DNA from: Kitasatospora humi
GTDB taxonomy: Bacteria; Actinomycetota; Actinomycetes; Streptomycetales; Streptomycetaceae
Reading direction: 5' to 3'
Assembly (NCBI RefSeq): GCF_020907985.1
Contig: NZ_JAJJPA010000019.1
Location: 1-64,000 of the forward strand
DNA length: 64,000 bases
Shown here: piece by piece, positions 22,807 through 30,388 of the stretch
How positions within the stretch are numbered: position 1 is the first letter of the stretch
Layout of the letters: each line of letters begins with the position of its first letter
Program-made: the position numbers and the translations under genes
The notes under the pieces: model-generated
The model's database searches: none
The model's input: only the letters and a program-made list of their open reading frames with translations
Told to the model about the DNA's origin: nothing

Positions 22807-24477
22807 ATGGCCGAGGTGCGGTTGGTCACCCGCGGCCGGCGTCGCTCCCTGGTGCTGCGCAGCGCTCCCGTCGTGCTCGCGGCGGTGCTCCTGCTCGGCG
22901 GGGCGCTCCCCTACATGGCGGGCGACCAGCGCTCGTACCTCAGTTTCCTGGTGCTGGCCGACCGGGCCGACGCCCAGGGCAGTGCCGCGGCGGACGCCGC
23001 GGTCCGGGCGCTGGGCGGCCGGCCGGTGCAGGACTACCCGCAGATCGGCGCGGTGCTCGCCTACTCCGCCGACGGCGACTTCGCGGAGCGGCTGCGCCGG
23101 CGGCCCGGGATCGCCGCGGCCGGGGCCACCCGCACCGAACCGGTGCCCGGGCCGCCGGGGGCGCTGGCCGGTGCGGGGGACTTCCGCCGTCCGGTGGTGT
23201 CGGGGCGGCCGTGGTCGGTGGAGCGGGTCGAGGGTGGCGTTCGTCGGTGGGGGGTCGGCGTGGCCGGGGTCGTCGGCGTCGAGTCGGTGCCCGGGGTGCC
23301 GTGGGCGCCGGCTAGTGCGGGGGGCTTTCGCCGTCCGGTGGTGTCGGGGCGGCCGTGGTCGGTGGAGCACCTCGAGGGCGACACCACCACGACGGTGCCG
23401 GATCCGGGCGAGCGCGGCGGCTGGAACCTGGCGATGATCGGCGACGACCCGGCAGCCCGGGGAGCCGGTCTGTTCACCGTGACCGGCGCCGGCCCGGCGA
23501 CCGCGGCCGGCGAGCAGCGGGCCGCCGCGCTGCGTCGGGAGCTGGTCGCGGTGCTCGACTCCGGGGTCGACGACACCCACCCGGACCTGCGGGACGCGGT
23601 CAGCCCCGCCGACTCGGCCTCCTGTGCCGACGGCCGTCCGGACGCCCGGCGCGGCGCCTGGCGCCCGGACCCGTCGGTGGCGGAGAGCGGTCACGGCACC
23701 CATGTGGCCGGACTGGTCGGCGCGGCCCAGGACGGACACGGGATCGTCGGGGTGGCGCCCGGGGTGCGGATCGCGGCGGTGCGGCTGCTCGGACCGCTCG
23801 GGCAGTACTACCCGGAGAACATCGTCTGCGGGCTGCTGTGGGCGGCCGACCACGGTGCGGTGGCGATCAACAACAGCTACTTCGCCGACCCGTGGAAGTA
23901 CAACTGCCCGGACGACCCGGACCAGGCCGCGATGATCCAGGCGGTGGACCGCGCGGTGGCCTACGCCCGGCGCGTCGCCGTGGTGGTGACCTCGGCGGGC
24001 AACGACACGCAGGACCTGGCCGGGCCGCGGACCGATCAGCGCAGTCCCAACGACCGGGCGGCCGGCCCGGCCCGGGACCGCCGGCTCGGCCCGGAGTGCA
24101 TCCGGCTGCCCGGCGAGCTGCCCGGGGTGGTGTCGGTCAGCGCGGTCACCCGCAGCGGGACGGTCGCGGCCTACTCCAACTACGGCAAGGGCCGGATCAC
24201 CCTGGCCGCGCCCGGCGGTGACCCGGACGGCGGGCCGGGCGAGGCGATCGTCTCGGACTGGCCCGGCGGCCGGTACGCCGCGCTGGCGGGCACCTCGATG
24301 AGCGCTGCCCAGGTGACCGGCGCCGTCGCGGTCGCCGCCGCACTGCATCCCGGGTGGGGGCCGGACCGGCTGCGGGACCTGCTGGTCGGTCTGGCCGCCG
24401 GGAACTGCCCGGTCGGACCAGGCCTGTGCGGAGACTCCAGCGGGTACGGCGCGGGGGTGCTGTCGGTGCCGCACTGA
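22807..24477 (+). CDS. Membrane-anchored S8 subtilisin-like serine protease
   Basis: 556 residues. The N-terminus has a basic stretch and a hydrophobic signal/anchor (APVVLAAVLLLGGALPYMA), followed by a propeptide-like region and then the subtilase domain with the full triad: Asp251 (VLDSGVDDTHPD), His296 (GHGTHVAG) and Ser497 (GTSMSAAQ); the oxyanion Asn is in TSAGND. A Gly/Val/Pro linker between propeptide and catalytic domain contains an in-frame 48-codon duplication. There is no mycosin-type C-terminal transmembrane helix. The start is ATG 22807 with GGAGG 6 nt upstream. Substrate unknown. Confidence 0.9.
   Translation: MAEVRLVTRGRRRSLVLRSAPVVLAAVLLLGGALPYMAGDQRSYLSFLVLADRADAQGSAAADAAVRALGGRPVQDYPQIGAVLAYSADGDFAERLRRRPGIAAAGATRTEPVPGPPGALAGAGDFRRPVVSGRPWSVERVEGGVRRWGVGVAGVVGVESVPGVPWAPASAGGFRRPVVSGRPWSVEHLEGDTTTTVPDPGERGGWNLAMIGDDPAARGAGLFTVTGAGPATAAGEQRAAALRRELVAVLDSGVDDTHPDLRDAVSPADSASCADGRPDARRGAWRPDPSVAESGHGTHVAGLVGAAQDGHGIVGVAPGVRIAAVRLLGPLGQYYPENIVCGLLWAADHGAVAINNSYFADPWKYNCPDDPDQAAMIQAVDRAVAYARRVAVVVTSAGNDTQDLAGPRTDQRSPNDRAAGPARDRRLGPECIRLPGELPGVVSVSAVTRSGTVAAYSNYGKGRITLAAPGGDPDGGPGEAIVSDWPGGRYAALAGTSMSAAQVTGAVAVAAALHPGWGPDRLRDLLVGLAAGNCPVGPGLCGDSSGYGAGVLSVPH
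23185..23367 (+). repeat. 144-bp-offset direct repeat in the subtilase linker
   Basis: A 39-bp block at 23185-23223 recurs exactly at 23329-23367, with weaker similarity on both sides. The offset of 144 bp keeps frame and duplicates the RRPVVSGRPWSVE segment. Confidence 0.85.
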
Positions 24478-24555
24478 CGGGCCGGCGCTGGGCGGCGCGA
24501 ACCCGGGGCGGGCGGGCGCTGGGCGGCGCGACCGCGGGGTGCGGCCTGGCTCCGC

Positions 24556-24561
24556 GATACT
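24556..24561 (+). promoter_or_regulatory. -10 element GATACT before the DUF3046 gene
   Basis: GATACT ends 6 nt before the ATG at 24568 and there is no ribosome binding site, which again suggests a leaderless mRNA. Confidence 0.4.
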
Positions 24562-24567
24562 GGCTTC

Positions 24568-24762
24568 ATGAGGCTGACCGAGTTCTGGCGACGGATGAAC
24601 GAGCACTTCGGCCCCGCGTACGCGGAGTCGTTCGCCCGGGACCACGTGATGAGCGAACTCGGCGGCCGGACGGTGCACCAGGCGCTGGACGCCGGCTGGG
24701 AGGCCAAGGACGTCTGGCGGGTGGTCTGCGATGTGATGGGCGTGTCGTCGCGGCTGCGCTGA
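24568..24762 (+). CDS. DUF3046 domain protein
   Basis: A 64-residue acidic protein covering the whole DUF3046 family (starts MRLTEFWRRMNEHFG, core SELGGRTVHQALDAGW). The function is unknown. It is found almost only in actinobacteria and typically sits directly upstream of recA, as here, though the SOS-type control region lies between them. Confidence 0.9.
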   Translation: MRLTEFWRRMNEHFGPAYAESFARDHVMSELGGRTVHQALDAGWEAKDVWRVVCDVMGVSSRLR

Positions 24763-25084
24763 CGCGCTCGGCCGGCCGTTCCCCGGGGGTCGCTGCGCTT
24801 CTCTTTCTGCGCTTCCCTCCTTTTCCCTGCGGTTCTCTCCTCTTCCTCGCGGTTCCTTGCGTTCCTTGCGGTCCCTTGCCGTGGCTGCGGTGGCCTGCGG
24901 TTCCCCGCAGCTCCCCAGCGCCTTCCCGACGGGAAGTGGTCGAACAGCGATTCGAACTGTTGTTCCCTATACTGTTCCTCGACGAGTTATCCACAGGCCG
25001 AGCCCGTCCGGGGCCGATTGTCGGTGGGACGCGCTAGCGTCGAGGACGATGAAGCGCACAGCACAGAACCCGAGGGTGGAAGCC
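24763..25084. other. recA upstream region with pyrimidine-rich tract
   Basis: 322 bp. The first part (24791-24880) is a C/T-rich run on the plus strand with short repeated GCGGTTCCTTGCG-like words. The second part holds two overlapping LexA boxes (24941-24966), a TATACT hexamer (24968-24973) and a TAGCGT hexamer (25035-25040). Confidence 0.7.
24941..24966 (+). promoter_or_regulatory. Tandem overlapping LexA (SOS) boxes before recA
   Basis: CGAACAGCGATTCG (24941-24954, one mismatch) and CGAACTGTTGTTCC (24953-24966) both fit the actinobacterial/Bacillus SOS consensus CGAACNNNNGTTCG closely. A TATACT hexamer follows 1 nt later, so bound LexA would block this promoter. Confidence 0.85.
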
Positions 25085-26200
25085 ATGGCAGGTACCGATC
25101 GCGAGAAGGCCCTTGAGACCGCGCTCGCCCAGATCGAGCGACAGTTCGGCAAGGGCTCGGTGATGCGCCTGGGCGACCAGGCCCGTACCCCGATCGACGT
25201 GATCCCGACCGGATCCACCGCGCTGGACGTCGCGCTGGGCGTCGGTGGTCTGCCCCGGGGCCGGGTGATCGAGATCTACGGTCCGGAGTCCTCCGGTAAG
25301 ACGACCCTCACCCTGCACGCAGCGGCCAACGCGCAGAAGCTCGGCGGCACGGTCGCCTTCGTCGACGCGGAGCACGCCCTCGACCCGGAGTACGCCCGCA
25401 AGCTCGGGGTCGACACCGATGCGCTGCTGGTCTCCCAGCCGGACACCGGTGAGCAGGCGCTGGAGATCACCGACATGCTGATCCGCTCCGGCGCGATCGA
25501 CCTGATCATCATCGACTCGGTCGCCGCGCTGGTGCCGCGCGCCGAGATCGAGGGTGAGATGGGCGACTCGCACGTGGGTCTGCAGGCCCGGCTGATGAGC
25601 CAGGCGCTGCGCAAGATCGCTGGTGCGCTGAACCAGGCGAACACCACCGCGATCTTCATCAACCAGCTGCGCGAGAAGATCGGCGTGATGTTCGGCTCCC
25701 CGGAGACCACCACCGGTGGCCGGGCGCTGAAGTTCTACGCCTCGGTCCGGCTGGACATCCGCCGGATCGAGACCCTGAAGGACGGCACCGAGGCGGTCGG
25801 CAACCGCACCCGGGTCAAGGTGGTCAAGAACAAGGTGGCCGCGCCGTTCAAGCAGGCCGAGTTCGACATCCTCTACGGCCACGGCATCAGCTGGGAGGGC
25901 GGCCTGATCGACATGGGCGTCGAGCACGGCTTCATCCGCAAGGCCGGCGCCTGGTACACCTACGAGGGCGACCAGCTGGGCCAGGGCAAGGAGAACGCCC
26001 GCAACTTCCTGCGGGACAACCCGGAGCTCGCCGCGGAGATCGAGCAGAAGATCAAGGGCAAGCTGGGCATCGGCGTCGACCCGGACGCACCGGCGGACGG
26101 TGCGGAGCCGGCCGCCGAGTCGGCCGACGGCGCGGTCAAGCCGATCACCGCCACGGCGACCAAGAGCACCGCCAAGAAGACGGCGGCGGCCAAGGCCTGA
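25085..26200 (+). CDS. recA: Recombinase RecA
   Basis: 371 residues with Walker A GPESSGKTT, the LexA-coprotease/DNA-binding loops (EGEMGDSHVGLQARLMSQALR, FINQLREKIGVMFGSPETTTGG) and the KVVKNKVAAPFKQAEFDI region. The C-terminus is Lys/Ala-rich, as in streptomycetes. It carries out homologous pairing and triggers LexA cleavage. The start MAGTDREKAL is the family norm, with GAGGGTGG about 7 nt upstream. An in-frame ATG at 25049, 8 nt after a TAGCGT hexamer, could give a leaderless form 12 residues longer. recX follows after 13 nt. Confidence 0.97.
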   Translation: MAGTDREKALETALAQIERQFGKGSVMRLGDQARTPIDVIPTGSTALDVALGVGGLPRGRVIEIYGPESSGKTTLTLHAAANAQKLGGTVAFVDAEHALDPEYARKLGVDTDALLVSQPDTGEQALEITDMLIRSGAIDLIIIDSVAALVPRAEIEGEMGDSHVGLQARLMSQALRKIAGALNQANTTAIFINQLREKIGVMFGSPETTTGGRALKFYASVRLDIRRIETLKDGTEAVGNRTRVKVVKNKVAAPFKQAEFDILYGHGISWEGGLIDMGVEHGFIRKAGAWYTYEGDQLGQGKENARNFLRDNPELAAEIEQKIKGKLGIGVDPDAPADGAEPAAESADGAVKPITATATKSTAKKTAAAKA

Positions 26201-26213
26201 TCGGGCAATAGCG

Positions 26214-27344
26214 ATGCGGAGCAAGCGGGGTCCGGGCGATGGGGCACGCCCGGACTGGTCGGACTGGGACGTCGAGGCCAAGGGCGAGCACGAGGGGGAG
26301 CGCCCGGACTGGGTGGTTGACGCACCGGGCCGACCGTCGGGGCCGACCGCCGACCCCGTCGGCTCGCGCGTACCGCGTGCGGGGGCGGGCAGCCGGGCCG
26401 AGCGCTCGGTGCTGGGGGAGTCGGCGCAGGGGGGCGGCGCTGCCAGGGTGGCGCGCCCGGTCGGGGAGTGGGTTGCGGAGGGTCCGGCGCGGGGGCGCCG
26501 GGCGGGGGGAGTGCGGTCGGGGGATGCTGCGCGGTCGGTGGGGGAGCGCTCGGTGGTGGGGGAGTCGGCGCAGGGGGGCGGCGCTGCCGGGGCGGTGCGG
26601 CCTATTGGGGAGTGGGTTGCGGAGGGTCCGGCGCGGGGGCGCCGGGCCGGCGGGCGGGGGCCGGCGGCCGGGGGAGTGCGGCCGGTCCGGGAGGAGCCGT
26701 CCGTTGCCCCGGCCGGGGACTGGGTGGCCGAAGCCGAGGCCGAGTTGGCGGCGGCCTCGGCCCGGTCCCGGCGCGGCCGGTCCCGGCGCGCCGAGTCCGC
26801 CGACGGTGCGCCGCGGACCCAGCGGACTCCGCAGCCGGACACCGACCCCGCCACCAGGGCCCGGGAGATCTGCCTGCGGCTGCTCACCGGCACCGCCCGC
26901 ACCCGCAAACAGCTGGCCGACGCGCTGCGCAAGCGGGAAGTCCCGGACGAGGTGGCCGAGGAGGTGCTCTCCCGCTTCGAGGAGGTCGGCCTGATCGACG
27001 ACGCCGCCTTCGCCGCCGCCTGGGTGGAGTCCCGGCACGCGGGCCGTGGGTTGGCCCGTCGGGCCCTGGCCCGGGAGCTGCGCACCAGGGGCGTGGCGAG
27101 CCCGGTGGTGGAGGAGGCCGTGGCCCAGCTCGACGCGGACGACGAGGCGGCCGCCGCGCGGGCCCTGGTGGACCGCAAGCTGCGCGCCACCACGGGCGTG
27201 GAGCGGCAGGCCAGGATCCGCCGACTGGTCGGCATGCTGGCCCGCCGCGGCTATCCCGAGGGGCTCGCCTTCCGAGTGGTGCGTGAGGCACTGGAGGCCG
27301 AGGGCGAGAGCGCCGAGGAGTTGGAGGACTGGTCGCTGGGCTAG
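26214..27344 (+). CDS. recX: Regulatory protein RecX with long repetitive N-terminal extension
   Basis: The last 170 or so residues are a normal RecX domain of three-helix repeats (ICLRLLTGTARTRKQLADAL, VGLIDDAAFAAAWVESR, IRRLVGMLARRGYPEGLAFR), which binds and restrains RecA filaments. The first 200 or so residues are a Gly/Arg/Ala-rich extension with a duplicated 48-residue block containing GEWVAEGPARGRRAGG and a third weaker copy (DWVAEAEAELAAAS). It is 13 nt downstream of recA, so it is co-transcribed under LexA control. There is no good Shine-Dalgarno before ATG 26214; a downstream start is possible but would not change the domain. Confidence 0.92.
   Translation: MRSKRGPGDGARPDWSDWDVEAKGEHEGERPDWVVDAPGRPSGPTADPVGSRVPRAGAGSRAERSVLGESAQGGGAARVARPVGEWVAEGPARGRRAGGVRSGDAARSVGERSVVGESAQGGGAAGAVRPIGEWVAEGPARGRRAGGRGPAAGGVRPVREEPSVAPAGDWVAEAEAELAAASARSRRGRSRRAESADGAPRTQRTPQPDTDPATRAREICLRLLTGTARTRKQLADALRKREVPDEVAEEVLSRFEEVGLIDDAAFAAAWVESRHAGRGLARRALARELRTRGVASPVVEEAVAQLDADDEAAAARALVDRKLRATTGVERQARIRRLVGMLARRGYPEGLAFRVVREALEAEGESAEELEDWSLG
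26403..26651 (+). repeat. 144-bp-offset tandem duplication in the recX 5' half
   Basis: About 105 bp from 26403 recur from 26547 with few changes (offset 144 bp, 48 codons), preserving frame. The region is G-rich on the plus strand. Confidence 0.85.
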
Positions 27345-27365
27345 CGGCGACGCCGCCGACGGGCG

Positions 27366-29066
27366 TCAGCTCGTGCTGGTGAGCGCCTCCGGACCGCCGC
27401 GGGCATGTTCGGCGAGCGCTTGCAGGTCCTCGGCGCGGGCGCCCTGGGTGATGCCGACCAGATGCCCGTCGGGGCGGATCAGCAGCACGGTGTGCGGGCC
27501 CGCCTCGGGGTAGTGCTCGGCGACCAGCACCTCGGTCGGCACGGGCAGCGCCGCCGCGACCTCCGCCAACCGGGGCATCAGCCCGGCCCCCAGCCACCGT
27601 TCGGCTGACCAGACCGCGGTGCCCGGTGCCACCAGCAGCAGTAGGAAGGCCGCGCCGAGCCGGGCGTAGAGCTGATCGGGCACCCCCTCGGTGGTGAGGA
27701 CCGGGACGTCCGGTACCAGCACCCCGGGCGCCGTGGCCGGCAGGTTCTCGGTCAGCGCGCTGCCCCGCCCGGCGCCGCGCTGGGGCGGCACCCCGGACGG
27801 CGCGCCCGGATAGGCGGGCGCCCCGCCGAACCGCCCGGTGCCCAGCATCCCGTCGGCGAGCAGTGGCGCGTGCTTGCGGAACGGGCCGGTGAGCAGCGAG
27901 CGCCGGGTCTGCTGCCAACCGCGCAGCGGCCGCAGCAGCGGCATCGACTGGTCCACCGCGCGCAGCCGAGCTCCGACGGCGGCCCGCCGTTCCGCCTCGT
28001 ACCCGTCGAGCAGCGAGCCGCCGGAGCGCCGTCCGCCGGTGAGCGGCGCGAGGTCCGGATCCTCCCGGCCGGGGGCCGGCGGCAGGTGCCAGGCGACCGC
28101 GAGCCGCCAGGCCAGGTTGTCCGCGTCGCGCAACCCGTCCGCCAGGTTCTGCATGCCCAGCGCCCCGTGCAGGTGTGCCGCGTCGCCGGCCAGGAAGCAG
28201 CGTCCGCTGCGGAAGCGGGCGGCCAGCCGCTGCTGTGCGGTGTGGTCGGCGGCGGCCAGCAGCTCATGACGGGGCAGTTCGCCGCACCAGCCGGTCAGGG
28301 TGGCCTTCACCCGGGTGAGCAGGGTGTCCCCGGTGACCAGGCCCGGCCAGGTGGCGTGCGGGTCCACCGGCTCGCTGGGCGCCGGCCGGCCGGGCGGCAG
28401 CCGCCAGTCCAGCCGCCAGAGCCCGTCCGGCAGCGGCCGGGCCGAGGCCTCCCGGTCGCCGCGCCACGGCGGTTCGCGGTGCAGCCGGGCCTCGCCGGGG
28501 AACGGCAGGTCGACCCGGACCGTGGCGATGGCGTGCCGGTCCACCGCGGGCCGGCCCGGAAACCGGATGCCGAGCAGCTTGCGCACCGTCGACCGGGCGC
28601 CGTCGCAGCCCACCAGGTGGCTGGCCCGCCACCAGGTGTCGCTGCCGTCCTGCGGGTGGCGGCTGCGCACGCTGACCCCGTCCCGGTCCTGCTGGATCTC
28701 CTCCACTCGGGCGTGCGGCACCAGTTGGATCAGCGGGGTGGCGGTGGCCGCGTCCCGCAGGCCGCGCTGCAGCCGGTGCTGCGGCAGGTGGCGCACCGGA
28801 TGTTCGGCCAGGTCCAACTGGAGCACCTCCTGGCGCCGCCGCCAGACGGTCAGCCGGTCCCAGCGCGCGGCGTCCGAAGTGGCCCGCAGATAGCCGAGCC
28901 GTTCCAGGAAGGCGGTGCTCTCGGCGCCGAGCACGGCGCTGCGCGGACCCTCGGGGCAGACACCGCCGCCCTGGTCGAGCACGATGCTCGGCACCTCGTG
29001 CCGGGCCAGTGCCAGGGCCATCGCCAGACCCACCGGACCGGCGCCGACCACGATCACCGGGTCCAC
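27366..29066 (-). CDS. FAD-dependent monooxygenase (aromatic hydroxylase type)
   Basis: About 566 residues of the PheA/MhpA-like flavoprotein hydroxylase group. It has an N-terminal Rossmann FAD motif (VIVVGAGPVGLAMALAL), a DG-type motif (VGCDGARSTVRKLLG), the second FAD motif GRCFLAGDAAH followed by MQNLADGLRDADNLAWRL, and a C-terminal thioredoxin-like tail. It hydroxylates an aromatic or polyketide-type substrate that cannot be named from sequence. GTG 29066 (MDPVIVV) is preferred, with GTG 29081 five codons upstream. It is convergent with recX, separated by 21 bp, and stands alone rather than in a visible pathway. Confidence 0.85.
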   Translation of the reverse strand: MDPVIVVGAGPVGLAMALALARHEVPSIVLDQGGGVCPEGPRSAVLGAESTAFLERLGYLRATSDAARWDRLTVWRRRQEVLQLDLAEHPVRHLPQHRLQRGLRDAATATPLIQLVPHARVEEIQQDRDGVSVRSRHPQDGSDTWWRASHLVGCDGARSTVRKLLGIRFPGRPAVDRHAIATVRVDLPFPGEARLHREPPWRGDREASARPLPDGLWRLDWRLPPGRPAPSEPVDPHATWPGLVTGDTLLTRVKATLTGWCGELPRHELLAAADHTAQQRLAARFRSGRCFLAGDAAHLHGALGMQNLADGLRDADNLAWRLAVAWHLPPAPGREDPDLAPLTGGRRSGGSLLDGYEAERRAAVGARLRAVDQSMPLLRPLRGWQQTRRSLLTGPFRKHAPLLADGMLGTGRFGGAPAYPGAPSGVPPQRGAGRGSALTENLPATAPGVLVPDVPVLTTEGVPDQLYARLGAAFLLLLVAPGTAVWSAERWLGAGLMPRLAEVAAALPVPTEVLVAEHYPEAGPHTVLLIRPDGHLVGITQGARAEDLQALAEHARGGPEALTSTS

Positions 29067-29558
29067 GGACGACCCCCGCACGGCAGCTCAGCAGGGGACG
29101 GCCGTCCGGCAGGGGCGGCGGTGGCGGAGCTGGTCCCGGGTGGTGTCACGAACAGCAATGCACCAGATCACCTGGGGGTCCGTCAAGCAGCACTCGGTGT
29201 GCGCCGGTTCGAGCCGCGGCGCCCCCGCGACCCCGGAACACCGGGTGAGCGCGGTGGGGGCGGAGCGGTGGTTCCGTGCAGCCCGTCCCACGGATGACCA
29301 CGAAAAGGCGATTCCGCCCAGGCGCCGATCGAGGACCGAGGGCCGGAGCCGGCGGAGCCCGTGGCCCCCGGTCGGCCCGACCTTAGGCGGCGAAATAACG
29401 TCGGGTCACCGGATCTGAGCAGAACTTGAGGGTCACGAAAGGGCCACGCGTGCCGGCGAGCGGCCGTCAAGGGCTGGTCGGGGCGGGCGGCCGTGGGAGA
29501 GGATGAGCGCTTCGCCGGACCCGTGCGAGGTGCCGGCCGGACGCTGGAAGGATGTGGG
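29067..29558. other. Divergent intergenic region without identifiable gene
   Basis: About 490 bp between the monooxygenase and the response regulator. Short open frames have no ribosome binding site or family match. It should hold both promoters, but I found no convincing -10/-35 pair or operator. Confidence 0.5.
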
Positions 29559-30386
29559 ATGCGGCTGCTCCTCGTCGAGGACGACGACCGGGTCGCGGCG
29601 GCGCTGGTCGCCGTGCTCAGTCGGCACGGCTTCCAGGTGCGGCACGCCCGCAGTGGGCACGAGGCGCTGGACGCCTTGGTGCCGGACGGCAGTGAGCCCT
29701 ACCGGGTGGTGCTGCTCGACTTGGGACTGCCCGACCGGGACGGCTTCGAGGTGTGCAGCAGGATCCGGGCCGGCAGCGGCGTCCCGGTGATCATGGTGAC
29801 GGCACGCGCCGACATCCGCTCCCGGATCCACGGCCTCAACCTGGGCGCCGACGACTACATCACCAAGCCCTATGACATGGGTGAGCTGCTGGCCCGGATC
29901 CACGCGGTGGCCCGCCGCTTCCAGCCCGCCCCGGCCGGTGGGCCGAGCGGCTCCGCCGCCGTGCCGGCCGGCCCGGGTTCGCTGGAGTCCTGGGACATCA
30001 GCATCGACCGGGAGCGCCGCCGGGTCAGCGTGGCCGGCCGGGAGGTGCCGCTCACCCGCAAGGAGTTCGATCTGCTGGCCCTGCTCGCGCAGAGCCCGGG
30101 CGTGGTCTACCGGCGCGAGCAGATCTTCAGCGAGGTCTGGCGCAGCGGCTGGGAGGGCAACGGCCGCACCCTGGAGGTGCACATCGGTTCGCTGCGCACC
30201 AAGTTGGCGCTGCCCGGCTTGGTCGAGGCGGTTCGCGGGGTCGGCTACCGGCTGATCCCGCAGTCCCCCACCCCTGATGGTGCCAAGCAGGACGGCGCCA
30301 AGCAGGACGGCGCCAAGCACGACGGTGTCGGGCAGGACGGCGCCGGGCGGGAAGGCACCGCCGAGCGGGAAGGCGGCAGGCCGTAG
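29559..30386 (+). CDS. OmpR/PhoB-family response regulator
   Basis: 275 residues with a receiver (acidic EDDD near residue 7, phosphoacceptor Asp in VVLLDLGLPDRDG, TKPYD Lys) and a C-terminal winged helix (LTRKEFDLLALLAQSPGVVY, GRTLEVHIGSLRTKL, VRGVGYRL). It ends in an odd hydrophilic tail of pentapeptide repeats (GAKQD type) of about 40 residues. The start is ATG 29559 with GGAAGGAT upstream; it could be longer but the receiver starts right there. It is the cognate regulator of the kinase 2 nt downstream. Confidence 0.9.
   Translation: MRLLLVEDDDRVAAALVAVLSRHGFQVRHARSGHEALDALVPDGSEPYRVVLLDLGLPDRDGFEVCSRIRAGSGVPVIMVTARADIRSRIHGLNLGADDYITKPYDMGELLARIHAVARRFQPAPAGGPSGSAAVPAGPGSLESWDISIDRERRRVSVAGREVPLTRKEFDLLALLAQSPGVVYRREQIFSEVWRSGWEGNGRTLEVHIGSLRTKLALPGLVEAVRGVGYRLIPQSPTPDGAKQDGAKQDGAKHDGVGQDGAGREGTAEREGGRP
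30276..30365 (+). repeat. 15-bp tandem repeat at the 3' end of the response-regulator gene
   Basis: Five or six units of a GACGGCGCCAAGCAG-like 15-mer, the first three nearly identical and the rest drifting. It encodes the Asp-Gly-Ala-Lys-Gln tail. Confidence 0.85.
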
Positions 30387-30388
30387 GC

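Noticed and set aside
22597..24678. N-terminal extension of lhr to 24678
   Set aside because: It would be antisense to the whole subtilase gene, whose catalytic triad is intact; the helicase fold starts normally at 22596.
25049..25084. 12-residue longer RecA from ATG 25049
   Set aside because: Possible as a leaderless product, but the MAGTDREKAL start is the family norm and has its own ribosome binding site.
26403..26651. Repeats considered as a CRISPR or satellite array
   Set aside because: The copies are coding, in frame, only two and a half units, and have no spacers.
27349..27367. Hairpin GACGCC/GGCGTC between recX and the monooxygenase
   Set aside because: Only 6 bp in a GC-rich stretch and no T-run; too weak to call a terminator.
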